NCBI RefSeq assembly: GCF_001647285.1
Contig: NZ_LRML01000010.1
Span: 89,362-153,361 of the forward strand
Source of the DNA: Rufibacter roseus
GTDB lineage: Bacteria > Bacteroidota > Bacteroidia > Cytophagales > Hymenobacteraceae
DNA: 64,000 nucleotides
Direction: 5' to 3'
Shown here: one piece after another, positions 17,772 to 25,759 of the stretch
Layout of the letters: each line of letters begins with the position of its first letter
How positions within the stretch are numbered: position 1 is the first letter of the stretch
The notes under the pieces: model-generated
Database searches by the model: none
Seen by the model: the letters and a program-made list of their open reading frames with translations, nothing else
What the model was told of the DNA's origin: nothing
Program-made: the position numbers and the translations under genes

Positions 17772-18575
17772 ATGAACTTACAAAACATAAAACAAACTGT
17801 TCTGGTAACCGGCGCCAGCTCGGGTATTGGGCAAGGCATTGCCATCGCTTTTGGGCAGCAGGGCGCCAACGTAATCATTAATTACCACAGCGACGAAGAA
17901 GGGGCTTTGCACACCCTGAACCAAGTGGAAGAGGGCGGCGGCAAAGGATTTATCTGTCAGGCTGATGTTGGGAAAGAGGAAGAGGTGGCACGTTTGTTTG
18001 AGGCTGCGGTAGAGGCTTACGGTACGGTAGACGTGGTTATCAATAACGCGGGCATACAGAGAGACAGCTCTTTTTCAGAAATGACCTTAGACCAGTGGAA
18101 CAAGGTGTTGAGCACTAACCTCACCGGTCATTTCCTATGCGCCCGTGAGGCCATCAAGATTTTTGAGAAAAAAAGCGCCGCCGGCCCAGAAGATAAAGCC
18201 AAAGGAAACCTTATTTTCATAAGCTCGGTGCACGACATTATTCCCTGGGCAGGTCATGTAAACTATGCCTCGTCTAAAGGCGGAATTTTAATGCTGATGA
18301 AGTCATTGGCGCTGGAAGTGGCTCCTAAGAAAATAAGAGTAAACGGAATTTCGCCCGGTGCCATTGCCACTGATATTAATGATGAGGTCTGGAAAGACGA
18401 TGCCAAACGCAAAGAGCTCCTGAAGCTCATCCCGTACCAGCGCATAGGCCAGCCCGAAGATGTGGCCAAAGTGGCGGTGTGGCTAGCCTCGCCAGACAGT
18501 GACTATATTACCGGTACCACCATTTACGTAGACGGCGGCATGACCCTTTATCCGGGGTTCGTGGATAATGGGTGA
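17772..18575 (+). CDS. SDR-family dehydrogenase, glucose 1-dehydrogenase-like
   Basis: The 267-residue protein is a classical short-chain dehydrogenase/reductase. It has the nucleotide-binding TGASSGIGQG motif, NNAG, a catalytic Ser (FISSVHDII) and YASSK with the catalytic Tyr and Lys. GISPGAIATDIN and the C-terminal ITGTTIYVDGGMTLYPGF match the glucose 1-dehydrogenase subgroup best. NADP use is suggested but not certain. No operon partner is evident; the next gene is convergent. Confidence 0.88.
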   Translation: MNLQNIKQTVLVTGASSGIGQGIAIAFGQQGANVIINYHSDEEGALHTLNQVEEGGGKGFICQADVGKEEEVARLFEAAVEAYGTVDVVINNAGIQRDSSFSEMTLDQWNKVLSTNLTGHFLCAREAIKIFEKKSAAGPEDKAKGNLIFISSVHDIIPWAGHVNYASSKGGILMLMKSLALEVAPKKIRVNGISPGAIATDINDEVWKDDAKRKELLKLIPYQRIGQPEDVAKVAVWLASPDSDYITGTTIYVDGGMTLYPGFVDNG

Positions 18576-18686
18576 GAGTGCCAATGTGGGGACAGACTTT
18601 CTTATTTAGCTTTTCTCATTTCGGGGGCATGGCCAAATCAACTTTTGACGAAATAAGTTAAAATATGTACGGGCGGGGCAGTGGAA

Positions 18687-19540
18687 TTAACACCCTACGC
18701 TGGTATGGCTGGCCACTGCTTGTAACAGTTGGCCCTTTGGTGCCGAGGTGGAAAGGAAGAGGGTGGGAATAATGGCGTTGTAGTGGTTAGATGTGTCAAT
18801 TAGAAAATCAGGTACGGTATCGCCATCAAGATCACCCACAAATAAGATGTTGATCATGTCATCATCAAAGTACTTTTCGTCTACCAGCAGCTGCGTTATC
18901 TTCTGGCCATTTTTGTTGGCGGTGAGGTACAGCTTATAATCAGACACAATAAACCAGTCGCTGGAAGGGCTTTCCCGTTCTTTTTTGCCGGTGGCGTGGA
19001 GGAGGTAAGAAGTACCCTTAAAGGTGAACGACACCTTTTCGCCAGGTAGAATCTCTGTTTTAGACAAGGCCACTGCTTCTACGCGCGGTTGTTTATGGCA
19101 GGCAGACCGGTGATCAGAACCAGAGAGCTGTCTTGGTTAGGGGAGGAAACCTCCCAGCCAGATTTGATGCTCTCATTGTCATCTACCAAAGGGTCATGAG
19201 AGCGAGTGGTTTTGATAGTGGTTTGCTGCAGATAGTAGCCGTTTCTGCCCTTAAACAGCCCGTACCATTTTTCCTGAGTGGCATTGGGCCACACTTCATC
19301 TTCGTGGAAGAAACCCTCCGTTAAGAGTTTACCTGGGCCTGACGGAGCGGCTGGGGCCTCTTCATCTGACGCAACTAAAGTGTCTGCTAACAGTTGCGGC
19401 ACCTGGCTAACAGGCGTAGTTGGTGGGGTGGCAACTGTTTCTGCAACAGAGGCAGGAGTGTTACCTTATTCATTCGCTTTCTGTGAGCAAGCAGACAGAA
19501 ACAACGTAGAACACAAGAAGAGCGTCGAGGTGTATTTCAT
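18687..19540 (-). pseudogene. Lipoprotein gene broken by an in-frame stop and a frameshift
   Basis: The gene starts at the ATG of 19540 with a lipoprotein signal peptide (MKYTSTLFLCSTLFLSAC). Codon 25 is TAA (19466-19468), but the same frame continues for over 100 codons with a Pro/Thr-rich linker and a folded-looking domain. It then ends at a TAG next to CGCGCG near 19079-19087. Removing one CG restores ...INNRVEAVALSKTEILPG, which leads straight into the second open segment (19073-18687). That segment contains VGDLDGDTVPDFLIDT, an FG-GAP-like calcium-binding motif. Both halves are otherwise clean, so decay is recent, or the lesions are sequencing errors. The function is unknown. Confidence 0.75.
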
Positions 19541-19558
19541 AAAATCTGAAAGAAGCAT

Positions 19559-19975
19559 CTATAGAGGCTTAACCCCGTTGGCTGAGCTCTTTCTTTGCAG
19601 CGCCAGCCGCAGACTGAACAAAGACAGCAGAAGGGTAACCGGGGTGAAAATCAGTTTCTCCCACGCATTCGCCGAGGCCAGGTTGCCCAGCGTGTTTAGT
19701 AGAAACAGCGCCACCATAGCCCACAGCACTCCTTTCAGAAAGAACTGATTGGGGTTGAAGTTGAAAAGACCGGCATAGGTGCCCACGGCCCAAATCATGA
19801 ATACGTTTATGCTGATGGAAAAAGCCTCGAAACCCAGCATTTGCTCGTGGGTTTCTAACCGGCCTCCCCACACTATGTTGAACGGAATAACACCCGTAAC
19901 AATGAGCAGGTGAAAGACAACCATTGCCGAAAGAATGGTGACAATACCATAAGCGGAGATTTTAGCAGAATTCAT
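19559..19975 (-). CDS. Small four-helix membrane protein, hypothetical
   Basis: The 138-residue product consists almost entirely of four hydrophobic helices (about 10-30, 48-70, 82-102 and 108-128) with short loops and no catalytic motif that I recognise. It lies 18 bases upstream of the broken lipoprotein gene on the same strand and may have been cotranscribed with it. Confidence 0.75.
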   Translation of the reverse strand: MNSAKISAYGIVTILSAMVVFHLLIVTGVIPFNIVWGGRLETHEQMLGFEAFSISINVFMIWAVGTYAGLFNFNPNQFFLKGVLWAMVALFLLNTLGNLASANAWEKLIFTPVTLLLSLFSLRLALQRKSSANGVKPL

Positions 19976-20065
19976 GGTTAGAGCTGAGTTGGCAGTACAA
20001 GTTGCTGAAAATACAGGAGTGGGGGCGGCTTCTGGAGGAACTCCGGCAAATATAGCAGGATTCCC

Positions 20066-20101
20066 GTTTTTGACCTGTTTTCTGAAAATAAAGGGTAAAA
20101 C
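20066..20101 (+). repeat. Dispersed palindromic element near 20.1 kb
   Basis: GTTTTTGACCTG, centre TTTTCTGAAAA, then TAAAGGGTAAAAC. The left half and centre match the family consensus; the right half is degraded. Confidence 0.65.
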
Positions 20102-20144
20102 AGCCTCGGGGCCTCTGTCATCTTTGGGGGTTGTCGAATTTTAA

Positions 20145-20202
20145 ACAAGAAAAGAGCCTGTCTACACCTTTTCTATGAAAAGAAAACTGTAGACAGGCTC
20201 TT
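20145..20202 (-). terminator. Intrinsic terminator of the pectate lyase gene
   Basis: A perfect 15-bp stem AAGAGCCTGTCTACA (20152-20166) with TGTAGACAGGCTCTT (20188-20202). On the minus strand it is followed by a T-rich run (TTTTCTTG). It starts 38 bases after the stop codon. Confidence 0.85.
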
Positions 20203-20240
20203 GGTTTCTAGGGAGGATGGTGCTACACCACTATACCACC

Positions 20241-22532
20241 TTATTTTTTGATTAGGCGGGTCGTGTGTCTGAGTCCGTTTTCTCCTTGAATCACGATGAA
20301 ATACAAGCCTGGCCTGATGCCTTTCAGATCTAAAGACTGATTGGTGGTTCCTTTCTTCAGCAGAACTCCTGTGGTACTGTAGAGAGAGAACTCCTGTTGC
20401 TTTTTCCAGGTCACCATCACCTCCCGGTCTGCAGGGTTCGGATAAACTTTAACGGCCAGCTCATCCGTGTCCTTCACCCCTAAAGGGCCTTCCCCATTGT
20501 AGACCACACTCATAAAATAGAGGTTCGTCGTGGAGCCTTTGGTAATCTGGTGCGAGCCAGCCGGAAGCGTCATTGTCAGTTTGCCTGCGCTTATGGTCTG
20601 GTCAGTTCCATTCACTTTTATGGTTCCGCTAAAGCCGGTGTTAAATACCAGCGTGAGAGTGGCCTCTTTTGTGGTGGTAAAGGAAATAGACGTGGAAGAT
20701 TCAATTTTCAGGCACTGCGTCAGGGTTAAGCCGTTGTAATTGACTGTGCCTTTTGAGTCTGACAGGTTGCCGTTGATGGTGTAGAACGTACTTGTTTTAC
20801 CAGCCAAGGTGAAATTATGCACCATGTCGCCTTCAGAAACGCCACTGCCGTCGCCGTTTCCGTCACCATTGTCCTCTCCGTCTCCGTTACCGCCAGTAGA
20901 AGGGACGGTGTCTCCTTGCACAGAAACTAGGCTGGTTCTGTAATTCACCAGCGCCGCTTTCAAGCCTGGGTTCACCGCCGAGGAGGCATCATCTACCGCA
21001 TTGTTAAACGTCCATTTAAAGTCGCCGCCGTTCACGCGTCCTGCATATTGTTTAACCTTGTCTCTGGCTTCCTCAGGGCTGTCTGGGGTGTAGGAATACA
21101 TGACATTGGCATTGGTGTCAAAGTTGTTGTAGGTGTTACTTCCGTAAGCCGATACAATAGAGCTGCTGATGGTTTCATCTCTCGTGGCGGCTACGTAGGC
21201 ATCAAAATCTATGGTGGAGTTGGGGAAACCCTCTGCGCCATAAGGCACAAAACGCTGCTGCCCGGTCATGTAGTTGTTGAACGCCTTGATGGTGCCTCCG
21301 TCTTCCTTGGAAAAGGTGGCCATGTTGTTATAGTCGTTTGTCTTTTTGCTCTCGCTGTACACATCTGACCCCTGCATGGAAGTAAGCATAGGATATTTGC
21401 AGTTCCGGAAGTAGTTGCCCTCTACAAACACAGACGAACCCATGGTTGAACCTACGCCATACTTTGAATTGCCGTCATAGTAGTTGTTGTACACGTGCGC
21501 CGAGTAGAAACGGACGCGTGGGTGGCGGGAATCTGAATGGTCGTACCAGTTATGGTGGAACGTGATGAACAAGCCATCGGTGGTACTCTCGCTTAAACCA
21601 ACCAAGTTGCTTTTCCCGGCATCCCAGAAATGGTTATAGGAGAACGTGATGTAAGTAGACCTTTTAGCGTCCAAAGCCCCGTCTCCTTTGGCTTGGTCTG
21701 CGTCGCCTCCGGCATCACCGTAAAAGAAATCAATGTGGTGTATCCAAATGTACTCATTGTCTTGCTGCAGGCCTATGTTATCTCCTTCTGAGCTGTTACA
21801 GTTCATAGAGCCTAGGTTGCGAACCTCCACGTTAGAGGCATTCTTGATCCGGATTCCCCAGCCATCGGCTACGGCATCGTCTCCCACGCCCTCCAGAGTG
21901 ATGTAGCTAGCGGCAGAGTTGTTGTTCTCAATCACTATATCTCCGTTGTGCATCACGTCTAGGTCAGTGATCTGCCCAACCAGACGGATGATCAATGGGC
22001 GCGCATCTCTTCCCTTTTTGAAACCATCCAGAATCGTCTGCAGGCCCACGCAAGGGTTTGCGTTTGCCCCGGTAACATCAAGAGAAATAGTGTTCTTGGT
22101 ATTTTCAGTAATGTACAGGATAACGGCATTGTCTTTTACGGTGCCATCTGCTTTGTAAGCGCCTGGTACCCGTCCGTTGCTGAAAGCAAAGCCTGTGCGA
22201 TCATGCGGCAACACGGTAAGCGGATTTGTGGCTGTGGCGGCACCCTCAGTTCCTGAGATCACAGGCTTGATGGAAAGGGTGTAGGTGCCAGCTTTTAGAC
22301 CCAACACATCGGCCCGGAGATACGAGCCATAGTTCCGGATAAGCTGGTTGTCAATTTTCTTATCAGTAATGCCCTCGCCGCTGTAGTACACGTTGTAGCT
22401 ATCGGCATTGGCGGCGGGTTCCCACTTCACGTACGCCGACTCCAGCCAGCCGGCAGATTCTGTAATGGTAAGAGACTGCGCCCACACAAACACGGGGGAC
22501 AGTAGTAAGAGAAGCGTAAAGATGTGTTTCAT
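20241..22532 (-). CDS. Secreted polysaccharide lyase family 1 pectate lyase with T9SS sorting domain
   Basis: From the ATG at 22532 the product has 763 residues with a signal peptide (MKHIFTLLLLLSPVFVWAQ). A fibronectin-like domain (about 20-110) precedes the parallel beta-helix lyase domain (about 115-500), which shows GDGALDAKRSTYITFSYNHF (near 286) and HPRVRF with the catalytic Arg (near 339). An Asp/Gly-rich linker (about 545-575) leads to a beta-sandwich that may bind carbohydrate, then to a C-terminal sorting domain (about 690-763; VYPNPADREVMVTW). The enzyme cleaves polygalacturonate by calcium-dependent beta-elimination outside the cell, and the C-terminal domain indicates type IX export. 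A LacI-type operator lies 60 bases upstream. Confidence 0.95.
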   Translation of the reverse strand: MKHIFTLLLLLSPVFVWAQSLTITESAGWLESAYVKWEPAANADSYNVYYSGEGITDKKIDNQLIRNYGSYLRADVLGLKAGTYTLSIKPVISGTEGAATATNPLTVLPHDRTGFAFSNGRVPGAYKADGTVKDNAVILYITENTKNTISLDVTGANANPCVGLQTILDGFKKGRDARPLIIRLVGQITDLDVMHNGDIVIENNNSAASYITLEGVGDDAVADGWGIRIKNASNVEVRNLGSMNCNSSEGDNIGLQQDNEYIWIHHIDFFYGDAGGDADQAKGDGALDAKRSTYITFSYNHFWDAGKSNLVGLSESTTDGLFITFHHNWYDHSDSRHPRVRFYSAHVYNNYYDGNSKYGVGSTMGSSVFVEGNYFRNCKYPMLTSMQGSDVYSESKKTNDYNNMATFSKEDGGTIKAFNNYMTGQQRFVPYGAEGFPNSTIDFDAYVAATRDETISSSIVSAYGSNTYNNFDTNANVMYSYTPDSPEEARDKVKQYAGRVNGGDFKWTFNNAVDDASSAVNPGLKAALVNYRTSLVSVQGDTVPSTGGNGDGEDNGDGNGDGSGVSEGDMVHNFTLAGKTSTFYTINGNLSDSKGTVNYNGLTLTQCLKIESSTSISFTTTKEATLTLVFNTGFSGTIKVNGTDQTISAGKLTMTLPAGSHQITKGSTTNLYFMSVVYNGEGPLGVKDTDELAVKVYPNPADREVMVTWKKQQEFSLYSTTGVLLKKGTTNQSLDLKGIRPGLYFIVIQGENGLRHTTRLIKK

Positions 22533-22592
22533 TTTTATAAAGTAAGTTAGGATGGCAGGCGAGGGTACAGTCAATTGCTTTGCTAATTCATT

Positions 22593-22610
22593 TGCGCAAT
22601 CGATTGTACA
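22593..22610. promoter_or_regulatory. LacI-type operator upstream of pectate lyase
   Basis: An 18-base inverted repeat, TGCGCAATC followed by GATTGTACA, with a central CG and half-sites differing at two positions. This is the symmetry typical of LacI/GalR-family operators. It lies 61-78 bases upstream of the pectate lyase start codon, where a promoter is expected. No LacI gene is present in the window. Confidence 0.5.
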
Positions 22611-22969
22611 AGTAAATATAGTTTTATTATTTCCAATTTAGCTCACATTTTTATGAAAATATTTTAATGTCATCTGCTAGCACTTTACCTAAAATATCAA
22701 ATTTCTACTGTTAGATGCCAAAAAGGGGACTTTGCTCTTTGCTTAGAGAGGTATCAACAAAGCTTGGGAAGGAGCAGGATGAAAAGAGGGATGAGGGAAA
22801 AGGCCTACTCAGGTTAGAAATTAAGTTTGGGCTCGAGGCTCAGATAATTTTTCAGTTCAAGCATTTGAGCGAGCCGTTTTAAAAGTAGGCATGTTGACTA
22901 CTGGCCTGTGCCTTATTTAGGACGCGATGGTTCCTTTCTTGATGTAGCCCTAAGGATGCAATGAGTTTG

Positions 22970-23257
22970 CTATGAATATTTTACCAAGCGATAGCGAGCC
23001 AACTTAGTATAGATGTGATCCTCCTGTGCGTTCACTTTGAATAGAGGGTTTGCTGATGTTAAACCAAGATAGAAGGCTAGGCGCTCAGGAAGTAAATTTA
23101 ATTTGAATGTTACGCCTAATGGTGCTAAAATATAGTTTTTAGCACTTTTGGGAAAAGAAGACCTAAAAGAGAAATATGGCAATCGTTTGCGCAGCTTAAA
23201 GTGTAACTGATAGTTATTGCGGTGGCAGTTTTTCAAGGGAAATAAAAAGCGCCCCAT
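22970..23257 (-). CDS. Doubtful 95-codon frame, possible gene remnant
   Basis: An ATG-initiated frame on the minus strand encodes a basic N-terminal part followed by a segment with alternating hydrophobic residues (LAPLGVTFKLNLLPERLAFY), somewhat like strands of an outer-membrane barrel. There is no signal peptide and no recognisable family. It lies in an 846-base gap otherwise holding an operator, a terminator and a palindromic element. It may be a fragment of a lost gene or chance. Confidence 0.2.
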   Translation of the reverse strand: MGRFLFPLKNCHRNNYQLHFKLRKRLPYFSFRSSFPKSAKNYILAPLGVTFKLNLLPERLAFYLGLTSANPLFKVNAQEDHIYTKLARYRLVKYS

Positions 23258-23281
23258 TGGTTTAGCCAGCGGGGCGCTTTT
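23245..23281 (-). terminator. Strong intrinsic terminator downstream of the TM2 gene
   Basis: An 11-bp GC-rich stem AAAAGCGCCCC (23245-23255) with GGGGCGCTTTT (23271-23281). On the minus strand it is followed by TTTTTATTT. It lies about 100 bases beyond the TM2 gene's stop. Confidence 0.75.
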
Positions 23282-23310
23282 GCTTGAAGCTTTGCGTAAA
23301 ATATAATACT

Positions 23311-23346
23311 GTTTTAAGGCTCCTTTTCGGAAAATAGGCCGAAAAT
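23311..23346. repeat. Dispersed palindromic element downstream of the TM2 gene
   Basis: GTTTTAAGGCTC, centre CTTTTCGGAAAA, then TAGGCCGAAAAT, located between the TM2 stop codon and the hairpin at 23245. Confidence 0.6.
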
Positions 23347-23378
23347 AGGGAATAAGCAGAGGCAGTATGATTTATTAA

Positions 23379-23615
23379 TTACTGCCGAGGCCGGTGCCCG
23401 TGAACTTCGCGGCGCAAATTCTGGATTTCCACCTTGTTGTTGTAGTTATCAACCATGCTGCTGGTCAGGAATAAGTCTACGAGCCAACCAACGCCCAGCA
23501 ACTGCCCTGTGAGCAGGTACAGTATACCTGAGCCTATCTTGCCCAGGTAGAACCGGTGCATAGACAACCAACCCAGAAAGAACCACAAGAGATACGCTGC
23601 CAGTTTTGATTTCAT
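23379..23615 (-). CDS. TM2 domain-containing membrane protein
   Basis: The 78-residue protein has two membrane helices separated by a tight turn. The TM2 signature is visible as LWFFLGWLSMHRFYLGKIGS and GQLLGVGWLVDLF. TM2 proteins are small inner-membrane proteins of unknown biochemical role. The C-terminal tail is polar and basic. It stands alone. Confidence 0.88.
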   Translation of the reverse strand: MKSKLAAYLLWFFLGWLSMHRFYLGKIGSGILYLLTGQLLGVGWLVDLFLTSSMVDNYNNKVEIQNLRREVHGHRPRQ

Positions 23616-23754
23616 ATGGATTGGGTGTAGTAATTGTCTATCAGATAATACATTGGAGCATTACAATCCGTTTTTCTCTGATTTCTGCTAGTGTAGTACA
23701 CTCACTCATGTTCTGAAACGGTGAGCGTGAGTGGGGAGAAGTTAAGTGTGTTTC

Positions 23755-24330
23755 TTAAGGCCGAGGTTTTTGTTTCTGATTAGCGAGATCCACTATTTCC
23801 GTAATTCGTTTTTGCCGGGTTTCGGGGCGTTTGGCCAGCACCAGCCCCTGCAACAGAACTTTTCTGGCGGATTTGCTTAGGCGCAGGAAAAAGTCTTTCG
23901 CCGTTGGGTGCGTGGCAAAGGCCGCCTCCAGATCTTCCGGAATGACTAATTCTTCCACGCTGTCTAAGAGATTCCAGGAGCCGTTTTGCTGGGCAGTTTC
24001 TATGATTTGTAGGCCGGCGGCGGTCATGCGGCCGTCTGCTATAAGCTGTTGCACCTTGGCTTTGTTAATTTTGGACCAGGTGCTCTTAGGTTTGCGTTTG
24101 CTGAAAAATTGGTGCGCTTTTTCTTCGTCTATCTTTACTTTCTTGCTGTCTATCCACCCATAGCAGAGGGCTTCCTCCACGGCCTCGGCCCAGGTGATGG
24201 TGCTTTTGCCTGATTTTTTGGTGTAGAAAATAAGCCATACCGCCTGGCTGGAAAGGTGGTTTGTTTCTAACCACTTTCGCCAGGCGGCACGGTTTGCCGG
24301 ATAAAAGATTTCTACTTCTTTTTGCTGCAT
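23755..24330 (-). CDS. YdeI/OmpD-associated family protein
   Basis: The 191-residue cytoplasmic protein shows the family's hallmarks: WLETNHLSSQAVWLIFYTKK near the N-terminus, EALCYGWIDSKK in the middle, and RKPKSTWSKINKAKVQQLI. The C-terminal region is helical and Lys/Arg-rich (LVLAKRPETRQKRITEIVDL). YdeI-type proteins have been linked to bacteriocin or peptide resistance in some bacteria, but their chemistry is unknown. Its ATG follows the stop codon of the upstream RidA-like gene without a spacer base, so the two are translated from one mRNA. Confidence 0.88.
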   Translation of the reverse strand: MQQKEVEIFYPANRAAWRKWLETNHLSSQAVWLIFYTKKSGKSTITWAEAVEEALCYGWIDSKKVKIDEEKAHQFFSKRKPKSTWSKINKAKVQQLIADGRMTAAGLQIIETAQQNGSWNLLDSVEELVIPEDLEAAFATHPTAKDFFLRLSKSARKVLLQGLVLAKRPETRQKRITEIVDLANQKQKPRP

Positions 24331-24723
24331 TTATTTGACTACGGTGGCTTCCAGTTCTACGGTCAAGGTAGCGAAAAGTCCTTTTATCTCCAGCAGGGTA
24401 GTGGCCTGCTGAATGCCGTGCTTCTGCAGGAACGGCACGTACACATCCATGCAGGTCATGAAAAATTCCTGGGTAGAGGTGGTGTACACGTTCAGCCGTA
24501 CAATGTTCTTGCATTCATAGCCCGATTCGCTGATCAGGAGCTCCAGGTTGGCGATGGTCTGCAGGAGCTGCGACCGCATGTCAGAGGTGCTGGGGATGCC
24601 GTTAGCGTCCAGGGCTACCTGTCCCGAACAGTACAGCGTGCCGGTTACGTTTTTTACTTCCACCGCTTGTGCCGAGTTGGTGTTCCTGCCCCAGGCCCAG
24701 GGGTCTACTGTGTGCTTTTCCAT
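24331..24723 (-). CDS. RidA/YjgF-family protein lacking the deaminase arginine
   Basis: The 130-residue protein has the chorismate-mutase-like RidA fold, seen in LYCSGQVALDANGIP, a helix (RSQLLQTIANLELLISESGY) and NIVRLNVYTTSTQEFF. The final strand (ATTLLEIKGLFATLTVELEA) lacks the arginine that in E. coli RidA (Arg105) binds the imine/enamine substrate; a Thr occupies the aligned place. It therefore probably belongs to a RidA-like subgroup without imine deaminase activity. It is the middle gene of a regulator-RidA-YdeI group on one strand. Confidence 0.85.
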   Translation of the reverse strand: MEKHTVDPWAWGRNTNSAQAVEVKNVTGTLYCSGQVALDANGIPSTSDMRSQLLQTIANLELLISESGYECKNIVRLNVYTTSTQEFFMTCMDVYVPFLQKHGIQQATTLLEIKGLFATLTVELEATVVK

Positions 24724-24801
24724 TTCTTTGTGGTTTTAAAGTTTACTCTGCAAAGGTGGAGCGGCCTGGTGACAGCGGTATGTCAGGGGTACAATAAGCG
24801 C

Positions 24802-25494
24802 TTAATGGTATTGATCAAAATATTCCTGCAGGGTCATGTGGTGAGGAGTGAACTTCTCTGGAAGCACCTTCAGTAGCGTGATTCTGTCTAACCGGAAATA
24901 TCTGAACTGGGTGCGTAACCGGCACCAGGCAATGAGCAGCCAATTCTCAGTGGTGCTCACCAAAGCAAAGGGCTCTATGGTGCGGCTGGTGGCGGTGCCT
25001 TGCTCGTTGGTGTACTCTATGTGTGCCAGGTAAAAGTTGGTAAGGGCATTCTGCAGCTGCGAGAGGTGGTTGCTGTTCCGGTCTCGGGTAAGGTTCTGCT
25101 CAAAGCGAGTCCGGTCGGCTAGCAGGTTAGCTTTGTCTTTTTCGGCGGGCCGGAGCACGGCTTTTATTTTGTCAATGGCCTCAGTGTAATCTTTAATGAA
25201 TGAGGAGTCTTTATTCTTCAGCACCAGTTGCTCGGCCAAAATCAAGGCGTTGGCCTGGCTTTCGGAAAACATGACCGGCGGAATTCTGTACCCTTCCAAC
25301 AAGGTATAGCCTTTGCCGTTTTCGGTGACAATTGGCACACCTGCCTGCTCCAAAGCCCGCATGTCGCGGTAAATGGTTCTGACGCTTACCCTGAACTTCT
25401 CTGCCAGATCAGGCGCCGTGGTGAGCCGCTTGGTTTGCAGCTGCGTCAGAATAGCCGTCAGGCGAGAGAGCCGGGTGGTGTCCTTGTCGTTCAT
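24802..25494 (-). CDS. HTH/WYL-domain transcriptional regulator
   Basis: The 230-residue protein has an N-terminal winged helix (about 6-60; LAEKFRVSVRTIYRDMRALE) of the DeoR/HTH_11 type. A WYL domain (about 140-210) follows with ENWLLIAWCRLRTQFRYFRL, where the WYL motif reads W-L-L. Proteins of the YafY/YobV group sense small molecules or nucleic acids through WYL and usually control neighbouring genes. It is 78 bases upstream of the RidA-like gene on the same strand and may be cotranscribed with it. Confidence 0.9.
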   Translation of the reverse strand: MNDKDTTRLSRLTAILTQLQTKRLTTAPDLAEKFRVSVRTIYRDMRALEQAGVPIVTENGKGYTLLEGYRIPPVMFSESQANALILAEQLVLKNKDSSFIKDYTEAIDKIKAVLRPAEKDKANLLADRTRFEQNLTRDRNSNHLSQLQNALTNFYLAHIEYTNEQGTATSRTIEPFALVSTTENWLLIAWCRLRTQFRYFRLDRITLLKVLPEKFTPHHMTLQEYFDQYH

Positions 25495-25607
25495 TTGTCT
25501 GTCTGCCCTATTTTTCAGGAATGCAAGATGGTTGAATGTCTGGTAGAAAAGAAGGGATTAGTGCTTTGGTTAATTTCTTCTCCATAGAAAAGCATTAGAA
25601 ACGAAAA

Positions 25608-25649
25608 GTTGTTTTTAGCCTGTTTTAAGAAAAACAGGCTAAAAACAAC
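25608..25649 (+). repeat. Dispersed palindromic element, perfect 19-bp arms
   Basis: GTTGTTTTTAGCCTGTTTT pairs perfectly with AAAACAGGCTAAAAACAAC around a 4-base loop AAGA. One of the best-preserved copies; it sits between two minus-strand genes, pirin and the WYL regulator. Confidence 0.8.
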
Positions 25650-25759
25650 TCGTATTTGGGATAGTTTATATTTATCAACCTGAAGGTAAGTCTTCCCTGA
25701 TCCCTTGGTAAGAAGTGTAGTGTCTGCTGTTATAAACGAATTCTTTTAGAAAAAACAGT

